DNA of 24,407 nucleotides, taken from DATEPR01 sp036503065 (GTDB taxonomy: Bacteria > Actinomycetota > Actinomycetes > Mycobacteriales > Pseudonocardiaceae). The number at the start of each line of letters is the position of its first letter. The first letter of the stretch is position 1. The notes under the pieces were generated by a model that worked only from the letters and a program-made list of their open reading frames with translations, ran no database searches and was not told the origin of the DNA. Made by a program: the position numbers and the translations under genes. The stretch covers positions 1 to 24,407 of the forward strand of contig DASXXM010000410.1 in the NCBI GenBank assembly GCA_036503065.1, written 5' to 3'. Shown here in pieces: positions 1-7,851 of the stretch.

Positions 1-738
<738 letters not shown>

Positions 739-758
<20 letters not shown>

Positions 759-975
759 CGAACCTGCGCCACGCCATGGGCGAGAACGCGAGCGCAGGTC
801 CGCCAGTGTTCTTGGAGTCACGCACACCAACAGCAGTTGCGGCCAGCGCCACCTCAACGCAGTCGCCGGTACCACCGTCGCCGCTGTGACTACTCTTGCG
901 CCAACTGACCTCGACACAGTCGTTCGTGCCGCTGTCCCCGCTGTAGCTACTCTTCCGCCAGACCTCCTGTGCCAC
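739..975 (-). CDS. DUF397 protein with an internally duplicated motif
   Basis: Small DUF397 protein of 78 residues, typical partner of DUF5753 XRE regulators in actinomycetes; such pairs are often described as regulatory or antitoxin/toxin-like, but the biochemical role is not settled. The hallmark WRKSS-Y/H-SG...DCVEV occurs twice in tandem (residues 5-23 and 24-42), followed by the usual VRDSKN..GPALAFSPMAW..F tail. Normal family members carry one copy. I chose the GTG at 975 because AAGGAG lies 9 bases upstream; an earlier in-frame ATG at 1056 has no such site and would add unrelated residues. It overlaps the end of the XRE gene by 29 bases, so the two are probably co-transcribed and translationally coupled, and it overlaps the convergent ABC gene at its 3' end. 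Confidence 0.88.
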
Positions 976-1834
976 CTTGGGTATCTCCTTGTCGCTCGAA
1001 CGTGCTTGCCGCCGTAGCAAGCCATTCCCTGGATTGTGCACCGTCCAGGGCAACACTGGCGACTCGGTTGAGGATGTCTTGGTAGGTGGCCACCTCGTCG
1101 TCGTTCTCCAGGAACTCGCTCGTGGTCACATTCTGCAGACAGACCAGCGGCGGGTCGTCCTTGTAACCGAAGATCTGGAACGAGCAGCAGACCATGCCGG
1201 GGGCGCCAGCGGACATCGGAACCACCCGAATGGCGCACTCCGACCGGTCGCCCATGAACAGGAGGTGCATGAGTTGCTCGTTCATCACGTGCGGACCACC
1301 AACCGGCGACCGCAGTGCATGCTCGTGGACGTAGAGCATGCACCGGGGCGGCTTCGGCGTGTCCAGTATGCCGCTCCTAGCCTTCCTGACCTTAACGAGA
1401 TAGTCGATCCGATCCGGCTCTATCCGGCCGTTAGCTAGGAACAGGGCGCGGGCGTAGTTGGCGGTCTGGAGGACGCCGGGAATGTAGACCGGCTGGAAGC
1501 TGTGGATCTGAGTGGCGGTGGATTCCAGGAAGATCAGAGTACGCAACTCATCCGGGATTCGGCCCTCATGCAGTTGAAGCCGGTAGTCATCCGGTTCGTT
1601 GACAACCTTCAGCACCTCCTGCAGTTCACCGTTGGTCACGCCGCACATGCCCATGTAGAAGCCAGCATCCACGTCCGTAACACGACGCTTGCCGGCCTCA
1701 GACCTGGAGATGTGGCTCGGTGTCCAGTCAAGGTGCTCAGCCAGCTTGTAGGCCGGCCAACCACGTTCCTGTCGAATACGCTTGAGCGCAGCACCGACCT
1801 CACGCCGACGCCCGGTCGTCTGAAGTTCACTCAT
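947..1834 (-). CDS. XRE-family HTH transcriptional regulator with DUF5753 domain
   Basis: Cytoplasmic DNA-binding regulator of 295 residues. An N-terminal Cro/C1-type helix-turn-helix lies at about residues 13-67 (LKRIRQERGW..YKLAEHLDWTPSHISRSEAGKRRV), followed by the DUF5753 domain to the C-terminus (IHSFQPVYIPGVLQTANYARAL, MNEQLMHLL, FLENDDEVATYQDILNRVASVAL). Length and order match the Streptomyces/Pseudonocardiales family that pairs with DUF397 proteins, and a DUF397 gene overlaps its end. The ATG at 1834 starts exactly where the HTH family normally begins; longer in-frame starts would prepend a low-complexity stretch. The ribosome site is weak. Some members are linked to development or antibiotic production (inference from relatives); the target here is unknown. 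Confidence 0.93.
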   Translation of the reverse strand: MSELQTTGRRREVGAALKRIRQERGWPAYKLAEHLDWTPSHISRSEAGKRRVTDVDAGFYMGMCGVTNGELQEVLKVVNEPDDYRLQLHEGRIPDELRTLIFLESTATQIHSFQPVYIPGVLQTANYARALFLANGRIEPDRIDYLVKVRKARSGILDTPKPPRCMLYVHEHALRSPVGGPHVMNEQLMHLLFMGDRSECAIRVVPMSAGAPGMVCCSFQIFGYKDDPPLVCLQNVTTSEFLENDDEVATYQDILNRVASVALDGAQSREWLATAASTFERQGDTQGGTGGLAEE

Positions 1835-1914
1835 ACCAAGCAACTTATGCTGATCCGGCACACTCGACGTATCTCCACGCCCGCAATCCACCACATCGGA
1901 TGAGCAGCCCCAAC

Positions 1915-2847
1915 TTATTGCCCGGATTGCAACCGCCCCACCAACTCCCGAGCCGCATCCCGCCACTCCGGCAACTCAAACGAAAACCCGGCCTCCACCA
2001 GCCGCCCAGGCACCACCCGCCGACTCTTGAGCAACAACTCGGTATCCGAACGCATCACGAACGCCCCGATCTCCGCCATCCACCGCGTAGCCGGCACCCC
2101 AACCGGCATCCCCACCGCAGCCCGCAACTCCCGCATCAACTCCCGCTGCGGCAACGGATGAGGCGACGCAAGGTTCACCGCCCCACCCAGATCCTCCCGC
2201 CGCAGCAGAAACTCCACCGCCCGAACCATGTCCCGCTCATGAATCCACGACACGAACTGACGCCCACCCGCAACCGGCCCACCGATCCCCAACCGAGCCG
2301 TCCGCGACAACACATCAAAAACCCCACCACGCCCCGAACTCATCACCATCGCGCTACGCAACGCAACCCGACGCGTATCCGGCGTGTCAGCCTCTGCCTG
2401 CGCCCGCTCCCACTGCTCAGCAATCTCGACACTGAACGCCCAATAACCAGGCACCCCAGGCTCACGCCCGCCAATAATACCCGTAGCCTCATCATTAGGA
2501 GCATCAAACCGATGAGCATAAATAGTAGCCGTACTCATCTGAAGCCAAACCCGAGGCGGCTTCGAAGCACGTGCGATGGCCGCCCCCACCACCCGAGTCG
2601 AGTCAACCCGAGAGTCCATCATCTCCCGAAGGTTGGCATCCGTATAACGACAGCTGACACTTCGCCCAGCCAGGTTGATCACCGCGTCACAGCCGTCAAC
2701 GACATCGGCCCAGGCACCCAACGTCCGCCCGTCCCATCGAACACCCGCCGACCGCCCAACCACGACGACCTCATGCCCCGCATCAACCAGCGCCGGCCCC
2801 AGAAACGTCCCGATGTGCCCGGTCCCCCCAGGCATCACGATCCTCAT
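1915..2847 (-). CDS. TIGR01777-family NAD(P)-binding epimerase-like protein
   Basis: Extended short-chain dehydrogenase/epimerase relative (YfcH/TIGR01777 type), 310 residues, cytosolic. The N-terminal Rossmann fold shows GGTGHIG (residues 7-13), the family-typical INLAGRSV and MSTATIYAHRFD segments, and a C-terminal DUF1731-like part (SDTELLLKSRRVVPGRLVEAGFSF). Length is normal. The biochemical reaction of this family is unknown; relatives are often annotated as cell-division inhibitor SulA-like without good support. The start at 2847 begins directly with the Rossmann strand MRIVMPGGTGHIG; a TATAGT hexamer ends 5 bases before it, so the mRNA may be leaderless. The gene is divergent from the isocitrate lyase-family gene. 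It uses more T-ending codons than the bulk of the window. Confidence 0.92.
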   Translation of the reverse strand: MRIVMPGGTGHIGTFLGPALVDAGHEVVVVGRSAGVRWDGRTLGAWADVVDGCDAVINLAGRSVSCRYTDANLREMMDSRVDSTRVVGAAIARASKPPRVWLQMSTATIYAHRFDAPNDEATGIIGGREPGVPGYWAFSVEIAEQWERAQAEADTPDTRRVALRSAMVMSSGRGGVFDVLSRTARLGIGGPVAGGRQFVSWIHERDMVRAVEFLLRREDLGGAVNLASPHPLPQRELMRELRAAVGMPVGVPATRWMAEIGAFVMRSDTELLLKSRRVVPGRLVEAGFSFELPEWRDAARELVGRLQSGQ

Positions 2848-2852
2848 ACCTG

Positions 2853-2858
2853 ACTATA
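2853..2858 (-). promoter_or_regulatory. Candidate -10 element of a leaderless transcript
   Basis: TATAGT on the minus strand, 5 bases upstream of the ATG at 2847 (an overlapping GATATA sits 7 bases upstream). There is no ribosome-binding site between it and the ATG, and the -35 region is poor. Transcription would start at or next to the start codon. Confidence 0.4.
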
Positions 2859-2989
2859 TCCCCAAATCTCACCCGCCCGAGTACGTGCTTTACATCACCC
2901 AAAGCCCCCGTTAACCCCTCCCTAACCCGCCCCCTGCGAAGCTTCATGGTGAATCGACCAACCAGAAACCCAACCAGAAAGGCAACGCC

Positions 2990-3832
2990 ATGAACTACGG
3001 CATCGCTCTCAAGAAGGCAATCCAGTCCAGCGAGATCGCACCCCTGGTCGGAGTCTACGACATGTTCTCCGCGTCCGTCGCGGCAAGACACTTCGACGGC
3101 TTCTTCGTCTCCGGCTTCGGCTTCGCAGCGTCATACTACGGCCTACCCGACATAGGCTTCATAGCCTGGCCGGACATGGTCGACTTCGTACAACGCCTGA
3201 GACTGACGTTCCCGTCCCACCACCTGTTGGTGGACATAGACGACGGCTACGTAGACCCAGAAGTAGCCGCCCACGTAGTAGCCAACCTGGAACGAATAGG
3301 AGCATCAGGCGTAATAATAGAAGACCAACAACGCCCAAGGCGCTGCGGCCACGTAGCAGGAAAACGAATCCTCCCCCTACCGGAGTACCTGGAAAAGCTG
3401 GACCTGGTACTAAAAACCCGCAGAGACCTGATCGTAGTAGCCCGCACCGACGCCACAGAAGAGGACGAAATTCTACGCAGGGCAACAGCCCTGGCCGAAA
3501 CCGACGCGGACGTCCTACTGGTGGACGGCGTCCGAACCATCGACTCAATCCGCCAAATCCGCAAGGCAATAGGCGACAAACCCCTACTGTTCAACCAGAT
3601 AGCCGGCGGCAAGTCCCCAAGGCTGTCCCTACCAGAACTACAAGACCTGAACGTGAACGTAGCAATCTACAGCACCCCATGCCTGTTCGCCGCCCAACAA
3701 GCAATGGACGAAGCCCTGACAACCCTAAAACACAACGACGGCCGCCTACCAGCACAAGGAATCGGAGTAGCCGACGCACTACAACTCCTAGAACGCAACG
3801 CCACCAACGCCCGCCGAGCACCCATGGTGTGA
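2990..3832 (+). CDS. Isocitrate lyase/PEP mutase family enzyme
   Basis: Cytosolic TIM-barrel enzyme of the isocitrate lyase/phosphoenolpyruvate mutase superfamily, 280 residues, the usual length for the short (methylisocitrate lyase/PEP mutase-like) branch. Visible motifs: Mg2+-binding DIDDGY (residues 82-87, acidic D82, D84, D85), EDQ (111-113) and the catalytic-loop CGH (119-121) within EDQQRPRRCGH. The Cys-Gly-His triad points to C-C bond lyases such as methylisocitrate or dimethylmalate lyase rather than PEP mutase, which has a different loop; the exact substrate cannot be told. AAAGG precedes the ATG by 7 bases. Codon use is odd: I count 8 ATA, 12 GTA and 12 CTA codons but no TTA, unlike most genes here. 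No neighbour gives a pathway. Confidence 0.92.
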   Translation: MNYGIALKKAIQSSEIAPLVGVYDMFSASVAARHFDGFFVSGFGFAASYYGLPDIGFIAWPDMVDFVQRLRLTFPSHHLLVDIDDGYVDPEVAAHVVANLERIGASGVIIEDQQRPRRCGHVAGKRILPLPEYLEKLDLVLKTRRDLIVVARTDATEEDEILRRATALAETDADVLLVDGVRTIDSIRQIRKAIGDKPLLFNQIAGGKSPRLSLPELQDLNVNVAIYSTPCLFAAQQAMDEALTTLKHNDGRLPAQGIGVADALQLLERNATNARRAPMV

Positions 3833-3995
3833 CACGTGGCCGTTGTCACTGACGCCTGTCTGAGAGCCTGGCATCTACGTTCGCGCAGTCCTTGGAGCGC
3901 GCCGACGGCTGTCAGTTGCATCGACTGAGGTCGTGCCACCCGAAGCAGTCCAGCCGAACTGGCGCCGATCTCCCTTCTACTGGTGCTGTTCGCTC

Positions 3996-4046
3996 CCAGA
4001 GAGGCTTCGCTTGGCGCGCGCAACCACCAGTACGAAGCGTCTCTGG
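3996..4046. terminator. Imperfect hairpin between convergent genes
   Basis: Inverted repeat with 14-base arms: CCAGAGAGGCTTCG (3996-4009) and CGAAGCGTCTCTGG (4033-4046), 13 of 14 positions complementary, loop of 23 bases. It lies in the 255-base gap between the ends of the convergent genes at 3832 and 4088, where a bidirectional terminator would be expected. There is no clear T-tract, as is common in actinomycetes. I see no gene in 3833-4087. Confidence 0.5.
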
Positions 4047-4087
4047 CATGCGGAAACACCGCGGACGCGGGAAGCAGGCGGCCCGGC

Positions 4088-4918
4088 CTAGCCGGCTTCT
4101 ACCAGGCCCCCCACCAGTTCCTCGGCGTGTGCGGCCTGGGCCAGCAGCGTGGTTATCCAGGTGAAGGGCTGTTCACCGGTCGGGTACAACCCGATCGCAC
4201 CGATCAGCACAGCGCACCGGCCGGTGCGGGTGATCAGCGTGCGCCATGGTCGAGCCTGGCCACATTCCCCATCCCAGATGATCAACCCGTCCGGGGCGGT
4301 AAGTCGCGCTGCGCGGCGTGCGGACAGGTCAAGCCGCCATCCCGGGACGGGCGGAAGGACCCAGGGTCCGGGACTGGCCAACTCGACCTGGCCGTCCATA
4401 GCCTCCGCGAGCTGCTCACCGATCGTGGTGACCAGCGCCAAGCCCATGCCCAGCAGTGCGGAGAAGAAAGGGTCCGCGGGCTCGGCAGAGTCGCTGCGCA
4501 CGGCCATCTCGGGCCGCTGGTCGAGGATCAGCAGCGGCAGGGCCCCGTCCGGGCTGGGCAGGTCGGCCGTCAGGGGCTGCATGTTCGCGCCTGGCCCAGG
4601 CTGGGCCAGGGCTGCCGGAGCGCTGGTGTTGACGACCTGCGATCGCGCACACTCCGCGTGCGCGAGAGCGGTCCGGGCGGCGCCTTCGTCCCGGGCGGCG
4701 ATCACGGTGCGTGCCTCTGTGTACCTGTCGCCAGGGCCCAGTTCAGCGATCACCGTGGCGGGCTCGGTGTTCGCATCGCCAGGGCGACCGCAGTGCCAGC
4801 AGGCGAACGGGCCGTATGCGGGGCTGTAACGCAGCCGGTGCAGGTTCTCGGCCCCGATCATGTCGGCTACCTCTGCGCTGGCCCGGATATCACGCATCAG
4901 TCGAGGTTCTCCCATCAT
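4088..4918 (-). CDS. Hypothetical protein with a zinc-finger-like CxxC...HxxC motif
   Basis: Protein of 276 residues whose function I do not recognise. Near the N-terminus it has C40-W-H-C43-G, followed about 45 residues later by H87-A-E-C90, a spacing that could hold one zinc ion. The middle is Ala/Pro-rich; the C-terminal third contains WRLDLSARRAARLTAPDGLIIWDGEC and WRTLITRTGRCAVLIGAIGLY, which look like a compact beta-rich domain. No signal peptide or membrane segment is evident. The ATG at 4918 overlaps the TGA of the upstream TetR gene (ATGA), so translation is probably coupled; a second ATG follows at 4915. Its product may act with or be controlled by that TetR (inference). Similar actinobacterial proteins of unknown role exist as far as I recall. 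Confidence 0.75.
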   Translation of the reverse strand: MMGEPRLMRDIRASAEVADMIGAENLHRLRYSPAYGPFACWHCGRPGDANTEPATVIAELGPGDRYTEARTVIAARDEGAARTALAHAECARSQVVNTSAPAALAQPGPGANMQPLTADLPSPDGALPLLILDQRPEMAVRSDSAEPADPFFSALLGMGLALVTTIGEQLAEAMDGQVELASPGPWVLPPVPGWRLDLSARRAARLTAPDGLIIWDGECGQARPWRTLITRTGRCAVLIGAIGLYPTGEQPFTWITTLLAQAAHAEELVGGLVEAG

Positions 4919-5505
4919 TTGCCGGTCCACTGGCGCAGTCCCGCGATGACCAGTGCCACCATGCGACGTGCGTCGTAGCGGGGGTTGTCGTCCCCACCAA
5001 TACACAGATTGCCCACGCCGAACATTAATTCGTAAGCATCCGTGCCGGGACGAATCTCACCAGCCTCGACAGCGGCGTCGAGCAACTGAGCGCACACCGG
5101 CACGAGGCGGTCAAGGAAATAGGCGTGCAGCGTCTCGAACGCGGCCTTGTCGGACCGCAACGCCTCGGCGAGTCCGTGCTTGGTGACCAGGAAGTCGACG
5201 AAGAGATTGATCCACTGTGCCAGGGCGGCGTGCGGTGTGCTGTCCGCCAACAGTGCCGGACCGGCCGCGGCACAGGCCTCGACCTGATGCCGGTAGACGG
5301 CGACGATGAGATCAGCCCGCGTCGGGAAGTGGCGGTAGATCGTGCCAACCCCGACACCGGCCTTGGCCGCGATGTCCCGCACGGGCACATCGACGCCGGA
5401 AGCAACGAAGGCCGCCGCAGCCGTGTCCAGCAGCGTCTCCGCATTGCGCCGAGCGTCCGCCCGCTTGGACCGGACCGGAGGGTGCCCCGCGCCCTCGTCG
5501 TTCAC
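4915..5505 (-). CDS. TetR/AcrR family transcriptional regulator
   Basis: Dimeric repressor of 196 residues. An N-terminal HTH (RRNAETLLDTAAAAFVASG, VPVRDIAAKAGVGVGTIYRHF) is followed by a helical ligand-binding domain with the SBP_bac-like C-terminal segment seen in many TetR proteins (GEIRPGTDAYELMFGVGNLC). The GTG at 5505 is chosen because GGAGGG lies about 9 bases upstream; the in-frame codons further up read as low-complexity. Divergent from a luciferase-like monooxygenase; the 100-base gap holds two near-identical palindromic sites that overlap the monooxygenase promoter, so it most likely represses that gene and perhaps itself. The gene carries a TTA codon (codon 160, 5026-5028). The stop overlaps the start of the next gene. 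The inducing ligand is unknown. Confidence 0.92.
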   Translation of the reverse strand: MNDEGAGHPPVRSKRADARRNAETLLDTAAAAFVASGVDVPVRDIAAKAGVGVGTIYRHFPTRADLIVAVYRHQVEACAAAGPALLADSTPHAALAQWINLFVDFLVTKHGLAEALRSDKAAFETLHAYFLDRLVPVCAQLLDAAVEAGEIRPGTDAYELMFGVGNLCIGGDDNPRYDARRMVALVIAGLRQWTGK

Positions 5506-5531
5506 CGCGCAACTCCCTCCACCACCCGAGC

Positions 5532-5560
5532 TTGTCAAGCGGAACAACGTTCCGTATCGT
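5532..5560 (+). promoter_or_regulatory. Predicted sigma-70-type promoter of the monooxygenase gene
   Basis: TTGTCA (5532-5537), 17-base spacer, TATCGT (5555-5560) on the plus strand. The spacer is filled exactly by the first TetR-type palindrome, so repressor binding would block polymerase directly. The gene start is 46 bases downstream of the -10 element, with a good ribosome-binding site (AGGAGGA). Confidence 0.6.
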
Positions 5561-5578
5561 TACCGGAGCAACGTTCCG
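5540..5578. promoter_or_regulatory. Tandem TetR-type operators
   Basis: Two 15-base copies, CGGAACAACGTTCCG (5540-5554) and CGGAGCAACGTTCCG (5564-5578), differ at one base and are 24 bases apart. The first is an inverted repeat GGAAC-N3-GTTCC. They lie between the divergent tetR and luciferase-like genes; the natural ligand is the adjacent TetR protein (inference). Confidence 0.7.
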
Positions 5579-5605
5579 TTTGTTCATCATGCCAGAGGAG
5601 GACCC

Positions 5606-6478
5606 ATGGCGCCCAGCTTCGGGATCATGACCGCCCCACAACAGGTCGACTACCACGACATCCTGCGAGTCTGGCGCGAGGCGGACACGATCCCGGAGAT
5701 CGAGCACGCATGGCTGTTCGATCACCTGATGCCGATCGCAGGCGACCCGAGCGGACCGATCCACGAAGGCTGGACCCTGCTCTCGGCCCTCGCCGCCCAA
5801 ACCCAGCGGCTGCGCCTGGGCATGCTCGTGACCAGCAACCGTTTCCGGCCGCCCGCGATGCTGGCCAAGATCGCCACCACCGTGGACATCGTCTCCGGCG
5901 GACGGCTCGACTTCGGCATCGGCGCGGGCTCACGACCCAGCCTCCCGATGGCCCGGCGCGAGTACGAAGCACACGGCCTCCCCTTCCACGACGCCGCCCA
6001 CGCCGTGGGGAGCCTCGCCGAAGCGTGCACGGTCATCAAGAAGCTCTGGACCGAGACCGAACCGTTCGACTTCCACGGCACCTACCTCAACCTCACCGGA
6101 GCGTTCGGCAACCCCAAACCCGTCCAGCGCCCCCACCCACCGATCCTCATCGGCGGCCGCGCGACTGCGACGCTGCGCGTGGTCGCCGAACATGCCGACC
6201 TGTGGAACATCCCGGGCGGCGACATCGACGACGCCATCGACCGCGGCGCACTGCTGGACCGCTACTGCACCGAGATCGGTCGCGACCCCGCCTCGATCAC
6301 CCGCTCGATCCACCTACCGATCTCCTACGACCAGCCCACCATCACCCAGGACGCGATCGGCAAGGCGATCGGCGCCGGCTTTCACCACATCATCCTCGGA
6401 CTCCCGGTGCCCTACCCCGCCAACGTGGCAAGGTGGGTCACCGACGAGCTCATCACCACGGCGGCCTGGCGGAAGTAG
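5606..6478 (+). CDS. LLM-class flavin (FMN or F420)-dependent oxidoreductase
   Basis: Luciferase-like monooxygenase of 290 residues, TIM-barrel, cytosolic. Diagnostic segments: AWLFDHLMP (residues 35-43), LRLGMLVTSNRFRPPAMLAKIATTVDIVSGGRLDFGIGAG in the first half, the HGTYLNL and PKPVQRPHPPILIGG block typical of F420/FMN-dependent family members, and ADLWNIPGG. Whether it uses F420 or FMN cannot be decided; actinomycete proteins of this form are often F420-dependent. The ATG at 5606 has AGGAGGA just upstream. The promoter carries two operators and the divergent gene is a TetR repressor, so induction by a small molecule that this enzyme then processes is likely (inference). The 3' end overlaps the convergent kinase gene by 26 bases. 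Confidence 0.93.
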   Translation: MAPSFGIMTAPQQVDYHDILRVWREADTIPEIEHAWLFDHLMPIAGDPSGPIHEGWTLLSALAAQTQRLRLGMLVTSNRFRPPAMLAKIATTVDIVSGGRLDFGIGAGSRPSLPMARREYEAHGLPFHDAAHAVGSLAEACTVIKKLWTETEPFDFHGTYLNLTGAFGNPKPVQRPHPPILIGGRATATLRVVAEHADLWNIPGGDIDDAIDRGALLDRYCTEIGRDPASITRSIHLPISYDQPTITQDAIGKAIGAGFHHIILGLPVPYPANVARWVTDELITTAAWRK

Positions 6479-7775
6479 GCAACAGCAGGCCGAAGACCGG
6501 GTGCGGCGCGATCCGGCGGAGCAGCAGCCGTCCGCCTTCCGCCTCGGCCAGTGATCGGGCCAGGCCGAGCCCGATGCCATGCGTGCCAGAGCGCACGGTC
6601 CTCGGCGTGAACGCGGCCTCCGGGTCGGTAAGGCCGGGCCCTTCGTCGGACACCTCAACAAGGACACCATCGGCCAGCGTCGACACGGTCACATCGACGT
6701 CACCACCACCGTGTACCAAAGCGTTGTCCACCAACACATCCACAACATGACGAACGGCAACGGCCGAGACCCGAACCTCAGGCAGACCGGCCGACGCGCG
6801 CACCCGAAACTCCCGATGCCGCTGCACAAAAGCACCCTGCCAATAATCGTGAACATCGTCCAACAACTCCGACACCGCAAGCGGCGCACGACGAGGATGC
6901 GTGTCGCGAGCCAATCGCAGCACACCCTCGATCGTGGTCTCCAACTGCGCGCCCCGCCGCACGGCAACCCGAGCAGCTGCTTGCATATCCGCCCCGGGCA
7001 ACGACAACGCCGATTCCAGGCCGAGCAACAAGGCAGTGAGGGGAGTACGCAACTGATGTGAGACATGAGTGCTGAAGGCACGTTCACGCTGCACCAGTTC
7101 ACCAAGCCGCCGCGCGGTCGATTCGATCGCCTCGGCAAGCGTGTCCGCCTCAACAATGCGAGAACGCTCCGTACTGACCGCGAAATCGCCGGCACCCAAC
7201 GCCCGAGCCGACTCGGTGAGCCGCTCCAACGGCAACGCGATGCGACCCGCCTGACGCCGAGCCATCAGCGCGGCGATCCCGACGACACACGCACCGAGCA
7301 CGGCCATCACAACCCAGGCACCGAGCGTGCGATCGATGACAACCTCATCGGGCATGGCCACCCGAACAGTCGCCGTGACACCTCGGTCGGCCGGCACCGG
7401 CGCGGAAACCGCCAGGTCGGCGCCCTCCACCGCGACATGACCACGGCCGTCCCGCGCCTGCGCCGCCAACACGGACGTGCCGGGCCCATGCTCACGGATC
7501 AGCATCCCGGTGGCCGTGTACACACCGACGGTGAGGCCGACCGGCAGGTCCCACGGCAGCCGAACGTTGCCGCCCTCGGTGGCGATCGTCTCCGGGACCA
7601 TCGCGGCCACCCGGGTGGCACTGCTCTGCAGCGAGGTCACCGCGGCGCTGTCGTACGTGTTGCGCATCGCGATGGCGAGCGGCACCGCGAACAGCAGCAC
7701 CGCCAGCGCGGTCACACCCACGATCGAAGCCCGGACACGCGCACGCAACGAGCGTGCGGCCACGACTGGCCTCAT
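6453..7775 (-). CDS. Two-component sensor histidine kinase
   Basis: Membrane sensor kinase of 440 residues. Two membrane helices (about 18-37 and 153-171) flank an extracytoplasmic sensor of about 115 residues; HAMP follows (172-225), then the dimerisation/phosphoacceptor segment STHVSHQLRTPLTAL with H240, and a catalytic domain with N-box DVLVDNALVHG (N351), G1 DEGPG (377-381) and G2 GTHGIGLGLA. Complete and of usual length for OmpR-partner kinases. It probably phosphorylates the divergently transcribed regulator at 7852. GGGGGA lies 9 bases upstream of the ATG, and a perfect 12-base palindrome overlaps the start codon. The stimulus is unknown; the neighbouring ZIP transporter could hint at metal, but that gene has its own iron-box-like control. 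Confidence 0.95.
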   Translation of the reverse strand: MRPVVAARSLRARVRASIVGVTALAVLLFAVPLAIAMRNTYDSAAVTSLQSSATRVAAMVPETIATEGGNVRLPWDLPVGLTVGVYTATGMLIREHGPGTSVLAAQARDGRGHVAVEGADLAVSAPVPADRGVTATVRVAMPDEVVIDRTLGAWVVMAVLGACVVGIAALMARRQAGRIALPLERLTESARALGAGDFAVSTERSRIVEADTLAEAIESTARRLGELVQRERAFSTHVSHQLRTPLTALLLGLESALSLPGADMQAAARVAVRRGAQLETTIEGVLRLARDTHPRRAPLAVSELLDDVHDYWQGAFVQRHREFRVRASAGLPEVRVSAVAVRHVVDVLVDNALVHGGGDVDVTVSTLADGVLVEVSDEGPGLTDPEAAFTPRTVRSGTHGIGLGLARSLAEAEGGRLLLRRIAPHPVFGLLLPTSARPPW

Positions 7776-7785
7776 GATCGATCAT
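7774..7785. promoter_or_regulatory. 12-base perfect palindrome over the kinase start codon
   Basis: ATGATCGATCAT (7774-7785) is fully self-complementary and covers the first two bases of the kinase ATG. It lies in the 76-base gap between the divergent kinase and regulator genes and could be an operator; the sequence alone does not prove it. Confidence 0.35.
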
Positions 7786-7839
7786 CCCCCGAAAGTGTCA
7801 GTGCCCCGCAACGGCGTGACCAGCGTCAACCGCCCCCTC

Positions 7840-7845
7840 TATGAT
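7840..7845 (+). promoter_or_regulatory. -10 element of a leaderless response-regulator transcript
   Basis: TATGAT, 6 bases before the ATG at 7852, with GTGACC (7816-7821) 18 bases upstream as a fair -35. Transcription would begin at the A of the ATG; no ribosome-binding site is present. Confidence 0.55.
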
Positions 7846-7851
7846 CAGCTT

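Noticed and set aside
3829..3849. GTGACA...TGTCAC hairpin at the end of the isocitrate lyase-family gene as terminator
   Set aside because: Only six pairs around a 9-base loop, overlapping the stop codon, with no T-tract; the hairpin at 3996-4046 is a better candidate.
5531..5537. TTGACA on the minus strand upstream of tetR as a -35 element
   Set aside because: No acceptable -10 hexamer lies 16-19 bases downstream, and the ribosome site and start follow too soon.
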